From Kiritimatiellota bacterium (GTDB taxonomy: Bacteria > Verrucomicrobiota > Lentisphaeria > Oligosphaerales > JAADHN01): a stretch of 64,000 nucleotides of DNA. Made by a program: the position numbers and the translations under genes. Shown piece after piece: positions 51,223 to 61,200 of this stretch (position 1 is its first letter; every line of letters starts with the position of its first letter). The notes beneath the pieces are model-generated. The model ran no database searches. It worked only from the letters and a program-made list of their open reading frames with translations, and was not told the DNA's origin. The DNA lies in contig JAADHN010000111.1 of NCBI GenBank assembly GCA_013151865.1, positions 1 through 64,000 on the forward strand, in the 5' to 3' direction.

Positions 51223-53601
51223 TCACGCCCTTACCGACGACGCGGTCTCCGGGGCAGACCCGTCCCGGGTCGGATCGCCGCGCTCGGTGAGTCCATGAGT
51301 CTTCATGAAACTCTTGAGTAATTCGAAGACTTCACCCGCCGTAGACTTGCCCCGGGCGAGATCGAGCAGGTCCCGACATTCCTCGAGCCTGAGCTTGGAG
51401 ATCACTTCGCGGACTCGCGGGATCTGCCAGGGATTCATACTCAGGTATCGGATGCCGGCGCCGACGAGCAGAGGCGCGGCCAGGGCGCTGCCGGCAAGTT
51501 CGCCGCAGAGGGAAACGGGCTTGGGCGGAGCCGCGGCAGCAGCGAGTTCGCAAGTATGTTTCAGGATGCGCAGAACCACCGGGTGCAGGGGGCGGAACCA
51601 GCGAGAAACACGTTCATTGCCGCGATCCACGGCAAACACGTATTGGGTGAGATCGTTGGTCCCGATGCTGACAAAATCCACATGGGGCAGGATTTCGGGC
51701 AGCCCCCATACCGCCGACGGCACCTCGAGCATGATGCCCAACCGGTAATCCTCGTCGAATGCCACCCCATCACGGCGTAGCCCCGCCTCGACGCGAGTCA
51801 TCACCGCCTTGACTTCGAGCAACTCGGCCACGTCCGCCACCATCGGGATCAGGATGCTCACCTTGCCGTGAACCGTGGCCCGCAGGATCGCACGCAGGTG
51901 CGGCTCGAAGTACTGGGGACAATCCAGCAGGAAGCGCATGCCGCGCCAGCCGAGAAAGGGGTTGGCTTCTGATCCGAAGTCGGTATACGGCAAAGGCTTG
52001 TCGCCTCCAACGTCCAGGATTCGCAAAGTGACCGAGGCCGCCGGCGAGCCCTCAACGATACGCTGAAACACCTTGTACTGGCTGTCCTCCGACGGAAAAT
52101 CGGGCCGGATCATGAAAAGAAACTCGCTCCGGTACAACCCGATCCCCATCGCGCCGTAACGTTCGAGTAGCGGCAACTCGCTGATCAGGGAAATATTGCC
52201 CCCGAGACGTACGGGGACGCCATCGGCCGTGGCACAAAGTCGGCAGGTTGCACCAGAAGGGAGCGCCCGCCGCCGCGTTTTGGTCTTGTGAAATCGTAAA
52301 GCCGGTCGAAACTTCCGGACGATTTCGGGGCCCGGGCGGACATGACACAGGCCGGTGGCGCAATCCACAATGAGCGGATCGCCGGGGCGGATGTGAGCAA
52401 GAGCGCCGGAAACTCCGACCAGCATGGGAAGCCGCAGGGCTTTACTCAGAATCGCCACGTGGGTTGTGGCGCCCCCCTGCTCGCACACCACGCCGGCCAG
52501 CTCCCCCAGCGGCAGCCGGATCAACTGCGATGGGAGCAGCTCGCGGGCCACGGCCACGGGATTCGCGGGAATGTCCTGGGCAATGGACTTGCGGCGCGCC
52601 GTCTCCGGCGCCTCGCACCGGTCGGCAGCTTCGACAATGCGAAGAATGACGTCCTTCAAATCGGCGACGCGCTCCCGCACCATCGGATTATCGGCGGCCC
52701 GGAACTCTTCCTCGAGTTGCTCGGCTGCGAGCCGCAGGGCGAAGCGGAGGGCAAAGCCGTTCCGGATCGCATCCACCACGCGCTGCCGGAGCGTCGGATC
52801 GTCGAGCAGCAGGAGGTGGGTAAGAAAAATGGCGGCGTCGGCCTCAGGCAACAAGCGAGCCGCCTGCTCCTGTGTCTCGGTCGCGTCGGCGCGAGCGGCC
52901 TGGACGACCTTCTCGAAAAAGGCGATCTCCTTTTCCGGATCGTCGATGTTCTGCAGAGGGATCCGCTCAAGCTTTTCGGCGCCGGCCACCAAATAGGCGC
53001 GCCCACTGATCACTCCCCCCGAAATCGGCGTGCCTTCCAGGACTGGGGAAACCGCTCCGGCGGCCCGGGGCCTCCGGCCGCCGGATGTCGAGGCGGAGGA
53101 AGCGAACTGCTTTTCCGCGCGTGCGGTCAGGACAGACATGGCCAGCGGCAAAGCAACCGCCTGTGCCAGGGCCACGGTCCGATCATCGAATTGCCACGAT
53201 TCCCGGGTGGCGATTACCATGACGCCGATCGTCTGTCCGGCAGCGGCCAGGGGCAACGCCAGACAGGATTCGTACGCCCGGTTCCAGACCTCCTCGCTGT
53301 CGGAATACTCCGGGTGATCGGTGATTGAGGGAGCGTGTACCGGCTGCCGAGTCCGAAACGCCAAACCCGTGATGCCCTTGGTCGGCGAAATGCGGACTGG
53401 AACGGTCGGCGCGTCCGGCCCGGACCATGCGGCCAGGATCAACTCGTCGGTGACTTCATCGTAGACCAGAATGCTGCAGGCATCCGCACCCAACTTGCGG
53501 GCAAGAAGGGCCGTACTCCGGTTCAGACCTTCCTGGTAGTCCGGAGTTTCGGCGAGGACATCGCTGATCTCGCGAATGATTCTGAGTTCAGTGGTCGGCA
53601 T
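51223..53601 (-). CDS. ptsP: Phosphoenolpyruvate-protein phosphotransferase PtsP (EI-Ntr, GAF-containing)
   Basis: 792-aa cytosolic enzyme that takes phosphate from PEP onto itself to start the nitrogen-related PTS. The N-terminal GAF domain (about 1-165; GADACSILVYDEV, GITGLAFRTRQPVH) distinguishes EI-Ntr from EI. EI-type domains follow. The phospho-accepting histidine is His381 in GGATTHVAILSK. GIGLYRSEFLFM and GTNDLTQYVFAVDRGNE mark the PEP-binding barrel, and the active-site Cys is in SLCGELAG. Start: ATG at 53601. The partners NPr and PtsN are not in the window. RNase P RNA lies just upstream on the same strand. Confidence 0.93.
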   Translation of the reverse strand: MPTTELRIIREISDVLAETPDYQEGLNRSTALLARKLGADACSILVYDEVTDELILAAWSGPDAPTVPVRISPTKGITGLAFRTRQPVHAPSITDHPEYSDSEEVWNRAYESCLALPLAAAGQTIGVMVIATRESWQFDDRTVALAQAVALPLAMSVLTARAEKQFASSASTSGGRRPRAAGAVSPVLEGTPISGGVISGRAYLVAGAEKLERIPLQNIDDPEKEIAFFEKVVQAARADATETQEQAARLLPEADAAIFLTHLLLLDDPTLRQRVVDAIRNGFALRFALRLAAEQLEEEFRAADNPMVRERVADLKDVILRIVEAADRCEAPETARRKSIAQDIPANPVAVARELLPSQLIRLPLGELAGVVCEQGGATTHVAILSKALRLPMLVGVSGALAHIRPGDPLIVDCATGLCHVRPGPEIVRKFRPALRFHKTKTRRRALPSGATCRLCATADGVPVRLGGNISLISELPLLERYGAMGIGLYRSEFLFMIRPDFPSEDSQYKVFQRIVEGSPAASVTLRILDVGGDKPLPYTDFGSEANPFLGWRGMRFLLDCPQYFEPHLRAILRATVHGKVSILIPMVADVAELLEVKAVMTRVEAGLRRDGVAFDEDYRLGIMLEVPSAVWGLPEILPHVDFVSIGTNDLTQYVFAVDRGNERVSRWFRPLHPVVLRILKHTCELAAAAAPPKPVSLCGELAGSALAAPLLVGAGIRYLSMNPWQIPRVREVISKLRLEECRDLLDLARGKSTAGEVFELLKSFMKTHGLTERGDPTRDGSAPETASSVRA

Positions 53602-53692
53602 GATGTGGGAGTCGGCCTGGCCGCAACGGACGACTGCGAGTTCGTCCGTGGTGAATGGGACTGCACGCCGGTACGATCCGGAAAAATCGGCG

Positions 53693-54040
53693 CCCGACAG
53701 ACGTAAGCCGGATTCTGTTTGCGACGGCCATTCATCTGCGCGACCGATACCCGAGACTTAGCCCGGCCAAAACCGGGCGCGGCGCGGACCACGCCATTGT
53801 CTCCTATTTGGTCTTGCTCCGGGAGGGGTTTGCCCTGCCCCCTCGATCTCTCTCGGGGCGGTGGGCTCTTACTCCACCTTTTCACCCTTATCCGCCGACT
53901 GACGGACGGTATGTTTTCTGTGGCACTTTCCTTTCCGCGGCGTTTGGTCCGCGGCATCCTGTCTTTCGACAGGACTCCCTGTCCTGTGGAGTCCGGACTT
54001 TCCTCTCTCCGCATGAGGAGAGCGGCCGTCCTCTGTCGGG
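53693..54040 (-). ncRNA. rnpB: RNase P RNA (class A)
   Basis: Catalytic RNA that matures tRNA 5' ends, about 348 nt on the - strand. The diagnostic 5' core is GAGGAAAGTCCGGACTCC; the middle has AAGGGTGAAAAGGTGGAG, GTAAGAGCCCACC, GGCAGGGCAAACCCC and GGAGCAAGACCAAATAGG; the 3' end is ACAGAATCCGGCTTACG. Helix P1 pairs CCCGACAGA (54032-54040) perfectly with TCTGTCGGG (53693-53701), which sets the limits. The sequence fits ancestral class A. Its downstream end is 91 bases before ptsP, so read-through is possible. Confidence 0.95.
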
Positions 54041-54051
54041 AACCGATTCAT

Positions 54052-54057
54052 ACTATA
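54052..54057 (-). promoter_or_regulatory. Candidate -10 box of rnpB
   Basis: TATAGT on the - strand, ending 11 bases before the first P1 base. Transcription would begin about 4 bases before position 54040. No good -35 hexamer is correctly spaced (GGACAA at 16 bases is poor), so the call rests on the -10 match and position only. Confidence 0.4.
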
Positions 54058-54153
54058 CCGCACCTCTCGGAATTGTCCGGGCGGACCAGCGGGGTCCGGG
54101 GGCACGACCGCACTCCGTCCCCCAACGGAATCCGGACCCCAGAATCCGCGGCG

Positions 54154-55557
54154 TCACCGTGGAGAACGCTCCGGCGCCGCTGCGAGTTCAGGCCAGCGAT
54201 TACGCCATAACGTGATGCGGCCCAAGCGGTCGTACGGAGGATAGACGTGCATTCCACCGGTCACCACGTCCGTCCACCCGTCGCCGTCCACATCACCAAC
54301 GGCGAGGGCGATCAGGTGGGTCGGACTCCGGGCCAGATTCCGGCGCACAAACTGCATTTGTCCGTCGTTCTGGAACCAGACCAGACTCTGTGCATCCGGC
54401 CGCTCCCAAAAGTTGTAGGCACTGCACACCACAATGTCCAAGTCCCCATCGTGATCGAAGTCGGCGGCCCGGGCCACCGACGCGCCGGCGAAGTCCCCGA
54501 TCCGGCGGAACGCGAACCGGAGGTCCCCCTCGTTTTCGAGCCATTGGAGTCCGTGCCACGGCCGGGGTCGAGGCGGAATGTAGTCGAAGGCGTCGCCGTT
54601 GGTGTAGAGCACATCCAGGTCGCCGTCGCGGTCCAGGTCGACCAGATCGATGCCGCTGCTGCCGAAGTCCTCGTTCGTACTGCCGTAGATCAGATGGGTC
54701 CGAAACCCTCCTTTGCCGTCGTTCTCGAAAAGATAGATTTCCTCCCATTCCTGACTGACCAAAGCGACAAAATCGAGGTCGCCATCGCCGTCCACGTCCG
54801 CCACAGGAGTATGAATCGTCCCGGACAAGCGCAACAGGATGTGACTGCGGAACTTCCAGTCCCCCAGGTTTTCCATCCAACGAATCTCACCGTCGTCGTA
54901 TCCGAATTGCCCGACCACAAAGTCGACGTCCCCGTCCCCGTCGAAATCGGCGCCCCGCACATCGGTAACCCGGGCGATACGGTCGACCACCACGCGTCGC
55001 GAAAAATGCCCGTTGCCGTCGTTTTGCAGCACGATGACCGCCCCGATCCGGTCGTTGCTCGGGAACAGGATCCCCATGGAAGCCACCAGCAGATCCAAGT
55101 CGCCGTCACCGTCGACGTCGCACGCTTGCACGTGGGCAGGGGCGGCGACTTCGGACCCGACGAACGTGTCCGTGAACTTTCCGTCCGCCCCTTGCCGCAC
55201 CCAGCCGATCCGGTTTGCCAGATCGTCGCAATACAGGATGTCCAGGCGGCCGTCCCGATCCAGATCGCAAAATGTGACATAGGCAATTCGAGGCGGATCT
55301 TCGGCAGGCCGTCCCACGGGCTTCACTTCCAGAAAAGGAATGGCCGGCGCCGACCGCGCCGATCCGCCGGGGCCAACACCGGGCCCGGCGCCCGACACGC
55401 CCGAGGTCCGTTCCCAGCGCCGGGCAATCTGCCGCCATTGCTCCGACACCGACAACCCCGAATGGCGCGCCTGAATGATGAAGACCAACACCGGAACGCC
55501 CACCACGACCGCAATCCCGAACACCCAGCCCCATGAAATCGGAAGGAATCGTTTCAC
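54154..55557 (-). CDS. Membrane-anchored FG-GAP/VCBS beta-propeller protein (seven repeats)
   Basis: 467-aa protein with one N-terminal membrane helix (WGWVFGIAVVVGVPVLVFII), so the rest faces the periplasm or surface. Seven calcium-binding motifs of the DxDxDGxxD type follow at regular spacing (DLDRDGRLD, DVDGDGDLD, DFDGDGDVD, DVDGDGDLD, DLDRDGDLD, DFDHDGDLD, DVDGDGWTD). They predict a complete seven-bladed propeller of about 360 residues. Start: a GTG at 55557 with GGAG at a good distance; an in-frame ATG farther upstream is less likely. It lies 178 bases after the CuA/polyferredoxin gene on the same strand. Propellers of this kind are often adhesion or redox-partner modules; function unknown. 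Confidence 0.85.
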   Translation of the reverse strand: MKRFLPISWGWVFGIAVVVGVPVLVFIIQARHSGLSVSEQWRQIARRWERTSGVSGAGPGVGPGGSARSAPAIPFLEVKPVGRPAEDPPRIAYVTFCDLDRDGRLDILYCDDLANRIGWVRQGADGKFTDTFVGSEVAAPAHVQACDVDGDGDLDLLVASMGILFPSNDRIGAVIVLQNDGNGHFSRRVVVDRIARVTDVRGADFDGDGDVDFVVGQFGYDDGEIRWMENLGDWKFRSHILLRLSGTIHTPVADVDGDGDLDFVALVSQEWEEIYLFENDGKGGFRTHLIYGSTNEDFGSSGIDLVDLDRDGDLDVLYTNGDAFDYIPPRPRPWHGLQWLENEGDLRFAFRRIGDFAGASVARAADFDHDGDLDIVVCSAYNFWERPDAQSLVWFQNDGQMQFVRRNLARSPTHLIALAVGDVDGDGWTDVVTGGMHVYPPYDRLGRITLWRNRWPELAAAPERSPR

Positions 55558-55735
55558 GCCCTGTCTCCAGTTCCGACACTCGACCGGCAATAAATACATG
55601 TTCTGCCGGGCACGGAGTGCGCCGTCCGCATGTTCGTCCGGGGCGCAACGGCGCGCTCCGAGATCGTCCCGGCGACACTGACGCACCTCGCCCGATTCGC
55701 AGCCGCGATCCATTCCGGGATACGGCCGCCACACC

Positions 55736-57727
55736 CTACAACCCCGCCGGAGAATCCGCAAAAAACACCACCAGCCAAGCCCCTAATCCCACCAGAAAAA
55801 CGGCGGCAGGACCAAAACCCGCAACCGCCCGACGCGGCTCGCCCATCGCCGCCAACCAGCCGCGCCAACCGCTGCGCAGACCGTAACCCACACCTGCGAG
55901 TATCGCCGTTGTCTGAATCCATGGCAACCCCGAGGGCCAAACCTGGCGCCAGGCCATGTTGGCGGTCCCGAGCAAGTCCCAATTCCAGCCGAAAGGATCG
56001 GACAAAGCCGAAACCGCAAAAGTCAGGTTCGTTACGGCAGGCGCCACGGCAAAAGCCACCCATACCATCAGCCCCATCGGCACGAGCGCCGCGCAGTTCG
56101 CCAGGAACAGACGCCTCAGGGATACCCCGGAATGAACCAGGCAGCGGCCCAAGGCGGCCAAAACCGCCAGGAGCAGGGGGAGACCCAGCAAAGCCACGCC
56201 CCAAAGAACGCTCCAGTATCCCAGGAAAAGGTCCCAGCGTTTGCGGTCCACCAAGTCCACCCAATCCCGACACACGGGCCAGGGCCCGAGGTGAGTGATG
56301 CAGTAAGCGACAGCCAGCACGAGCATGACGACCGCCTGCCAACCCTCGCCGAGCGTCGCCGGCGCCCGCCCCGCCCCAAAGGGACGCACCCAGAGCCCTA
56401 CGTTGTCCGACGCACAGGTCAAGACGCATTCGCCGCAGAGCCCGCAATCGCTGTTCCGGCGCACATCGCCCAGCCGCAACCCATATGGACACGGATAGTT
56501 GTCGCCGGCGCCCCGCAGGCAGGTGCTGACCTTGCATCGTGCGCAAACCCCGGCGTCGCGAGGGCGCATGGCGAGCTTGCCGGTCGTGGCGTACAGCCCG
56601 ACGAACGTGTTGATGGGGCAAACATACCGGCAGAACGCCCGAAGTTCGAAAACCGTGGCGAGAAGGAACGCCGCGGCGGTCGTTCCCAGCAATACCCAGG
56701 CCGTGGCACGAGGAGACGTGGCCAGCAATGTGCTGAACGTCCCCATCCCCAGGAACAGAAAAGTCCGCAGCCAAGCCCCGCTGAGAAACCCGGGCCACGG
56801 ACGCGCGAATCCCGCAAATCTTTTGGCGTTTCCCGGTCGCGGGGCGTGCGCCCGACGCTGCAACAGGTCCCCGAAAAACGGCAACGGACATACGTAACAC
56901 CAAAGCCGGCCGCCCAGCGGCGTCACGAGAACTGTGACCAGGAAGAGCCAAACCACCCAAACCGCCATGACCGCCAGATTTCGCCCCGGCATCTTGGTCC
57001 CGAGAAGCCCGGCCAAAACGACGATATACAGTCCCGCCGTCATGAGCCCGGCCAGCCAGTCACGGACCCTCCGATTGGGATAAAGAGCCTTCAAACGTGG
57101 GAAACGGGCAAACAGGTCGTACTTCAGCACCTCTCCGCCGGCGCCGCTCACCTTTGGACTCGAATCCCGGCCGCCGCTGCCCAAGACGATCCGCAGCACG
57201 CCCAGCACGGGAAGAAGCACCAGCACCGTCAAGGCGCCAAGCAGGAGCCAATTCGGCCAGAGAACGAAATCGCCATGCTCGAACCCGTGCATCGGACCGC
57301 AGTATACGTGACACCGAAATCGGGCTTTGCTGCAAAGTCGGCCCCACCACCCCGAACGCCCGGCGCGGAAGACGACTTGCCGGACACGCTCAGGCAAGAC
57401 CTCGGGGCGACTCGGATGAAAAACCTCGACCAGATTTGTGCCGGGAGTGACCTTGGCGTCGAGGTCGTACTCCTGCAGAAAGAAGCTGTGACCGGTGTCT
57501 CGGGAGTGCATATCGAGCACAATCTCGTCCCCGCGCCGCGCCCGGATCACGTATGGATCGGTTCCGTAGCGAAAGAACTCCATGCGAATTCGCCGCACCT
57601 GCGGCAGCCCATGATCAAGCATCGCTGCGGTCGCACACACCGCGGCCACGGCGCCAAGCATGATCGCCGCCGGTCCGACTCGACCGGTCAAGAAACTCCG
57701 CAAGCTCTTTCGATGCGAGCGCTGCAA
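55736..57727 (-). CDS. CuA-like cupredoxin fused to a NosR/polyferredoxin-like membrane protein
   Basis: 663-aa inner-membrane protein. Residues about 45-155 resemble the cytochrome oxidase subunit II/nitrous-oxide reductase CuA domain: His80 in TGHSFF and C-x3-C-x3-H as Cys139, Cys143, His147 in CHVYCGPMHGFEHGDF. The usual Met ligand three residues after the His is Glu150. Multiple membrane segments and cysteine clusters of the NosR/RdxA polyferredoxin type follow (WCYVCPLPFFGD, CRYVCPIN, CARCKVSTC, CGLCGECVLTC). It probably moves electrons across the membrane to a periplasmic copper centre. Start: TTG at 57727, five bases after AGGAGG; no nearer ATG fits. Confidence 0.75.
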   Translation of the reverse strand: MQRSHRKSLRSFLTGRVGPAAIMLGAVAAVCATAAMLDHGLPQVRRIRMEFFRYGTDPYVIRARRGDEIVLDMHSRDTGHSFFLQEYDLDAKVTPGTNLVEVFHPSRPEVLPERVRQVVFRAGRSGWWGRLCSKARFRCHVYCGPMHGFEHGDFVLWPNWLLLGALTVLVLLPVLGVLRIVLGSGGRDSSPKVSGAGGEVLKYDLFARFPRLKALYPNRRVRDWLAGLMTAGLYIVVLAGLLGTKMPGRNLAVMAVWVVWLFLVTVLVTPLGGRLWCYVCPLPFFGDLLQRRAHAPRPGNAKRFAGFARPWPGFLSGAWLRTFLFLGMGTFSTLLATSPRATAWVLLGTTAAAFLLATVFELRAFCRYVCPINTFVGLYATTGKLAMRPRDAGVCARCKVSTCLRGAGDNYPCPYGLRLGDVRRNSDCGLCGECVLTCASDNVGLWVRPFGAGRAPATLGEGWQAVVMLVLAVAYCITHLGPWPVCRDWVDLVDRKRWDLFLGYWSVLWGVALLGLPLLLAVLAALGRCLVHSGVSLRRLFLANCAALVPMGLMVWVAFAVAPAVTNLTFAVSALSDPFGWNWDLLGTANMAWRQVWPSGLPWIQTTAILAGVGYGLRSGWRGWLAAMGEPRRAVAGFGPAAVFLVGLGAWLVVFFADSPAGL

Positions 57728-58223
57728 AACAACCTCCTGAATTCACACCTGCTGCGGCATCCCGTTCGACCGAGAACGCCCCGGCCGGCGAAGACCACCG
57801 GGCGTAACGCCACGAAGTCGTGCGTGCACGGAATCCGACCCCGGCCGGTCGATGGTGCGGGCTGCAGCCCGCTTACGGCGCAGAGGCACATCCCCACATC
57901 GACGCCCAGAGGGGCGGGACCGCCCGAAACTCCGACTGCGCTCCGGTTGGTTGACGCAAAACAGCCCGGCAAATCGCGACGCCGACAATCGGGGTGCGAG
58001 CGGGCGGATTGACTTCCTGCGAAAAGAGGCATACCATAGGCCAAGGTTGGACACCGGTCGAGCGTCCGCCGGACAAATCCCGGCCGGATCACCGCGGCGC
58101 GCGGTTCCCGAATGGGCGACCGATTCTCGAGTCCACAGGACCGGACCCGGACTCCAGGCTGATTCTGCCGAGTCTCGAAGTATTCCGGACTTTCCGGGAA
58201 GTACTGCAGCAAAGAGACCGAAA
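57728..58223. other. Divergent intergenic region
   Basis: 496 bases between the CuA/polyferredoxin gene (-) and the large barrel protein gene (+). Open frames on both strands give basic, Arg/Pro-rich peptides without family character. No copy of the dispersed repeat is present. No promoter was assigned. Confidence 0.4.
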
Positions 58224-61200
58224 ATGGACATTACCGCTTTGACGCTGGTCGCCAGTCTGGCGGCCGCCACGTCCGCGAAACCGGCATACGAGGCCGGTTT
58301 CGCCGACGTGCCCGCCTACACCGTCGAATCCGACCGCTTGACGGCCACCGTTCGCTACCGTACTCCGAGCACCGGGGACACGGTTCGTCTTCACTGCGAA
58401 ATGAAATCCGGCACGGGCGCTTACCTCGCAGGCCGCGAAAAACGTGTCCGCGGTACGGGCACGGTCCGGTTCGTTTTTGCCGTACCGACCTCCGCCATGG
58501 CCGCCCGTGTCCGTCTCGTGGTTTGGATGGGCGAACGCTGGGATCGGTCGCTGTGCCCGCTCGTCCGCTCGCCCCTGATCGAAATCTACTCGAAGCATCG
58601 CGCCAACCGCCTGCGCCGGATGAAACAGGATGCGCCGGTTTTGCTCAAGAGAATTCGCCGACTGAACCGGACCGGCGCGCGTGCAGTGGGAGTCTACCAG
58701 GCCGGCGCCTCGAAATGGCCGCCGTCGATTGCGACGAACCTGGTCCGCGACTTGCGCGCTGCGAGGATGCCCGCCATGATGATGCCGCCGTCCGCGTTGG
58801 CCAACCCATTTGTCCTGCGACGGAATGTGTTCGCCGCCATCGTCCTTGTGGATTCCGGCGTGCTTCCCGCCGAGGCCGGAAGGTCCTTGTCGGGTTATCT
58901 GCGGGAAGGCGGCGCACTTGTAAGCCTCGGCGGCCCCGCATTCCAGACCGCGCTTTGGCGCCACGGCACGGTATGGCTCACCAGGGACGAATACCGACGT
59001 GTGGTTACAGCCGGACTGCCCGTGCGGATCGTCCGCCGTTTCGAACGTGGCGCAGGGGGAGAATGGGAGCGGTCTTCCAACAACCTTACCGCCAAGTCAC
59101 GGGTGATTTGGACGCCGGACGGGGCGCCCGCCGACTCCGGCGGCGCCGTCCGAATCGAGATTCGCGACCTCAACGGTTGGGACACATTCACGATGCCCCC
59201 TGTCGAACGCTTTCCGTTCAGTGAGAAGGCCGCCTGGACTTCATTCTGGGCAAAGGGGGACCGTCGCACGTCGGAGCTGGCCGTGGAATGGCGGGAAAAA
59301 GACGGATCCCGCTGGATTGCAACGACCCCGATCACAACCGACTGGCGGCAGTACGTGCTCCCTCCCGGAGCATTTCGATCCTGGCAGAATACGGCCAAGG
59401 GCCGCGGAGGCCCCGGAGACGCCTTTCACCCTCAAAACGCCGAGACACTGATATTCGGACTGGCTTTCACACACACACGTACCGTGGGACAGGGGGACCA
59501 CACGGTCTGGCTCGACGCCATCGGGGTCGCCGAAGCCCCCGGACCGGACATCGACCCCGAAGCATTGCGAGGCGAACCGCTCACCGCCCCAACGATGGAA
59601 GGGATCTCACCGCCTTGGAAACTCTACCCGGTGACAAATGCGGCCGCGTTCCGTCCGACCCCCGGTCAAACTTGGTTCGACGGCCTCCTGCCAAAGCTGG
59701 GCAAGACCTTGTACTCACCTTATGCGCGCCCCGCGGGGACCGGCATCCACAAATCGAGGCCGTGGCGGTTCCAATCCGTAATCGAATACCGAGATCGCGA
59801 TGGCCGGTTCTGCGGTTCCGCGGCGGCTGTCCTGCTGCACGCACCGTCCACCGGAAAGCTCCCTGCAGCCGCCACCGTTCCGGTCGCAGATCCCGCCTTT
59901 TTCAACGCATCCCCCGGGCGCGACCTGGTCGTCTCCCTGATTCGACGCCTCCTCGACGGGGTATTCCTGTATGAAGGCGGTGCCGCATGGTATGCCTCGT
60001 TCGGCAAGGAGCGCATCCCCATCGGCGCCCAAGTGATCAACCGCGGCCGCCAAACGACCGCTGTCGAGGTGCTGTTGCGTGTGACGGCCCCCGACGCAAC
60101 TGTGGCGTGGGAACGAAGCCGCAAACTGACGGTCGCGCCCGGGGCCGTACTCCGAGTCGAGGACGCGTGGGACGCCCCGGCCCCCGGCGGGCGCGGCGCC
60201 AAGTACTCGGTAACCTGCGAACTCCGCAGCGGCGGGAGAACCATCGACCGCCTTGAACACCAACTCCGGCTGGTGGCGCCGCCCGCACGCCCCGCTTATG
60301 TCGTTCGCACGAACGGCGGGTTCCGCCTGAACGAACGCCCGTGGTTCGTGCACGGAGTCAATTACATGCCATCGTCGGGGATCGCGCTCGATTTGACCGA
60401 CAACTTTGAATTCTGGCTCGATCCGGCGCCGTATGACCCGGAAATCATCCAACGCGACTTGGACGACATCAAACGTATCGGCTTCAACTCGGTCAGCGTC
60501 TTTCAATACTATCGTTCCATGAGATCGCGCAATCTCCTCGACTTGCTGGAACGCTGTCGTGAGCATGGACTGAAGGTCAACCTTTCCCTGCGCCCCGGGA
60601 CGCCGCTGGATTTTCATTGGGCTGAAGTCCGGGAAATGATAACAACGGCAAGACTGGCCGGAAACGACACGGTATTCGCCTATGACCTGGCCTGGGAACC
60701 GTCGTGGGGAAATCACGACCGACGCAAACGCTGGGATCGGGAGTGGGAAAAGTGGATCATCGACCGGTACGGGTCGTTCGACGCCGCGGAAAAGACCTGG
60801 GGCAACCCCGTCCCGCGCGACGGCCAGGGACGGGTGACCAACCCCAGCGACAAAGAGGTCGCACACGATGGCCCGTGGCGCTCGATGGCCGTCGCCTACC
60901 GCGAGTTTTTGAACAGCCTGCTCCATAAGTACTACGGCAAGGCGCGGCAACTTGTGCGAAGCGTCGACCCCCACCACTTGGTGAGCTTCCGGATGAGCAT
61001 TGCGGGCGACCCCACCGTGGGACAGGGCGGCATGCCCTATGATTTTGCCGGGTTGGCCCATGCCGTCGACATCTTGGAACCTGAAGGATACGGCCGGATT
61101 GGAGATTGGGACCGCGTGAAGCCCGGATGGTTCACCGCAGCATACGCCCGGTGCGTGGCCCCGGACCTTCCCGTGATGTGGGCAGAGTTCGGTTGCTCGA

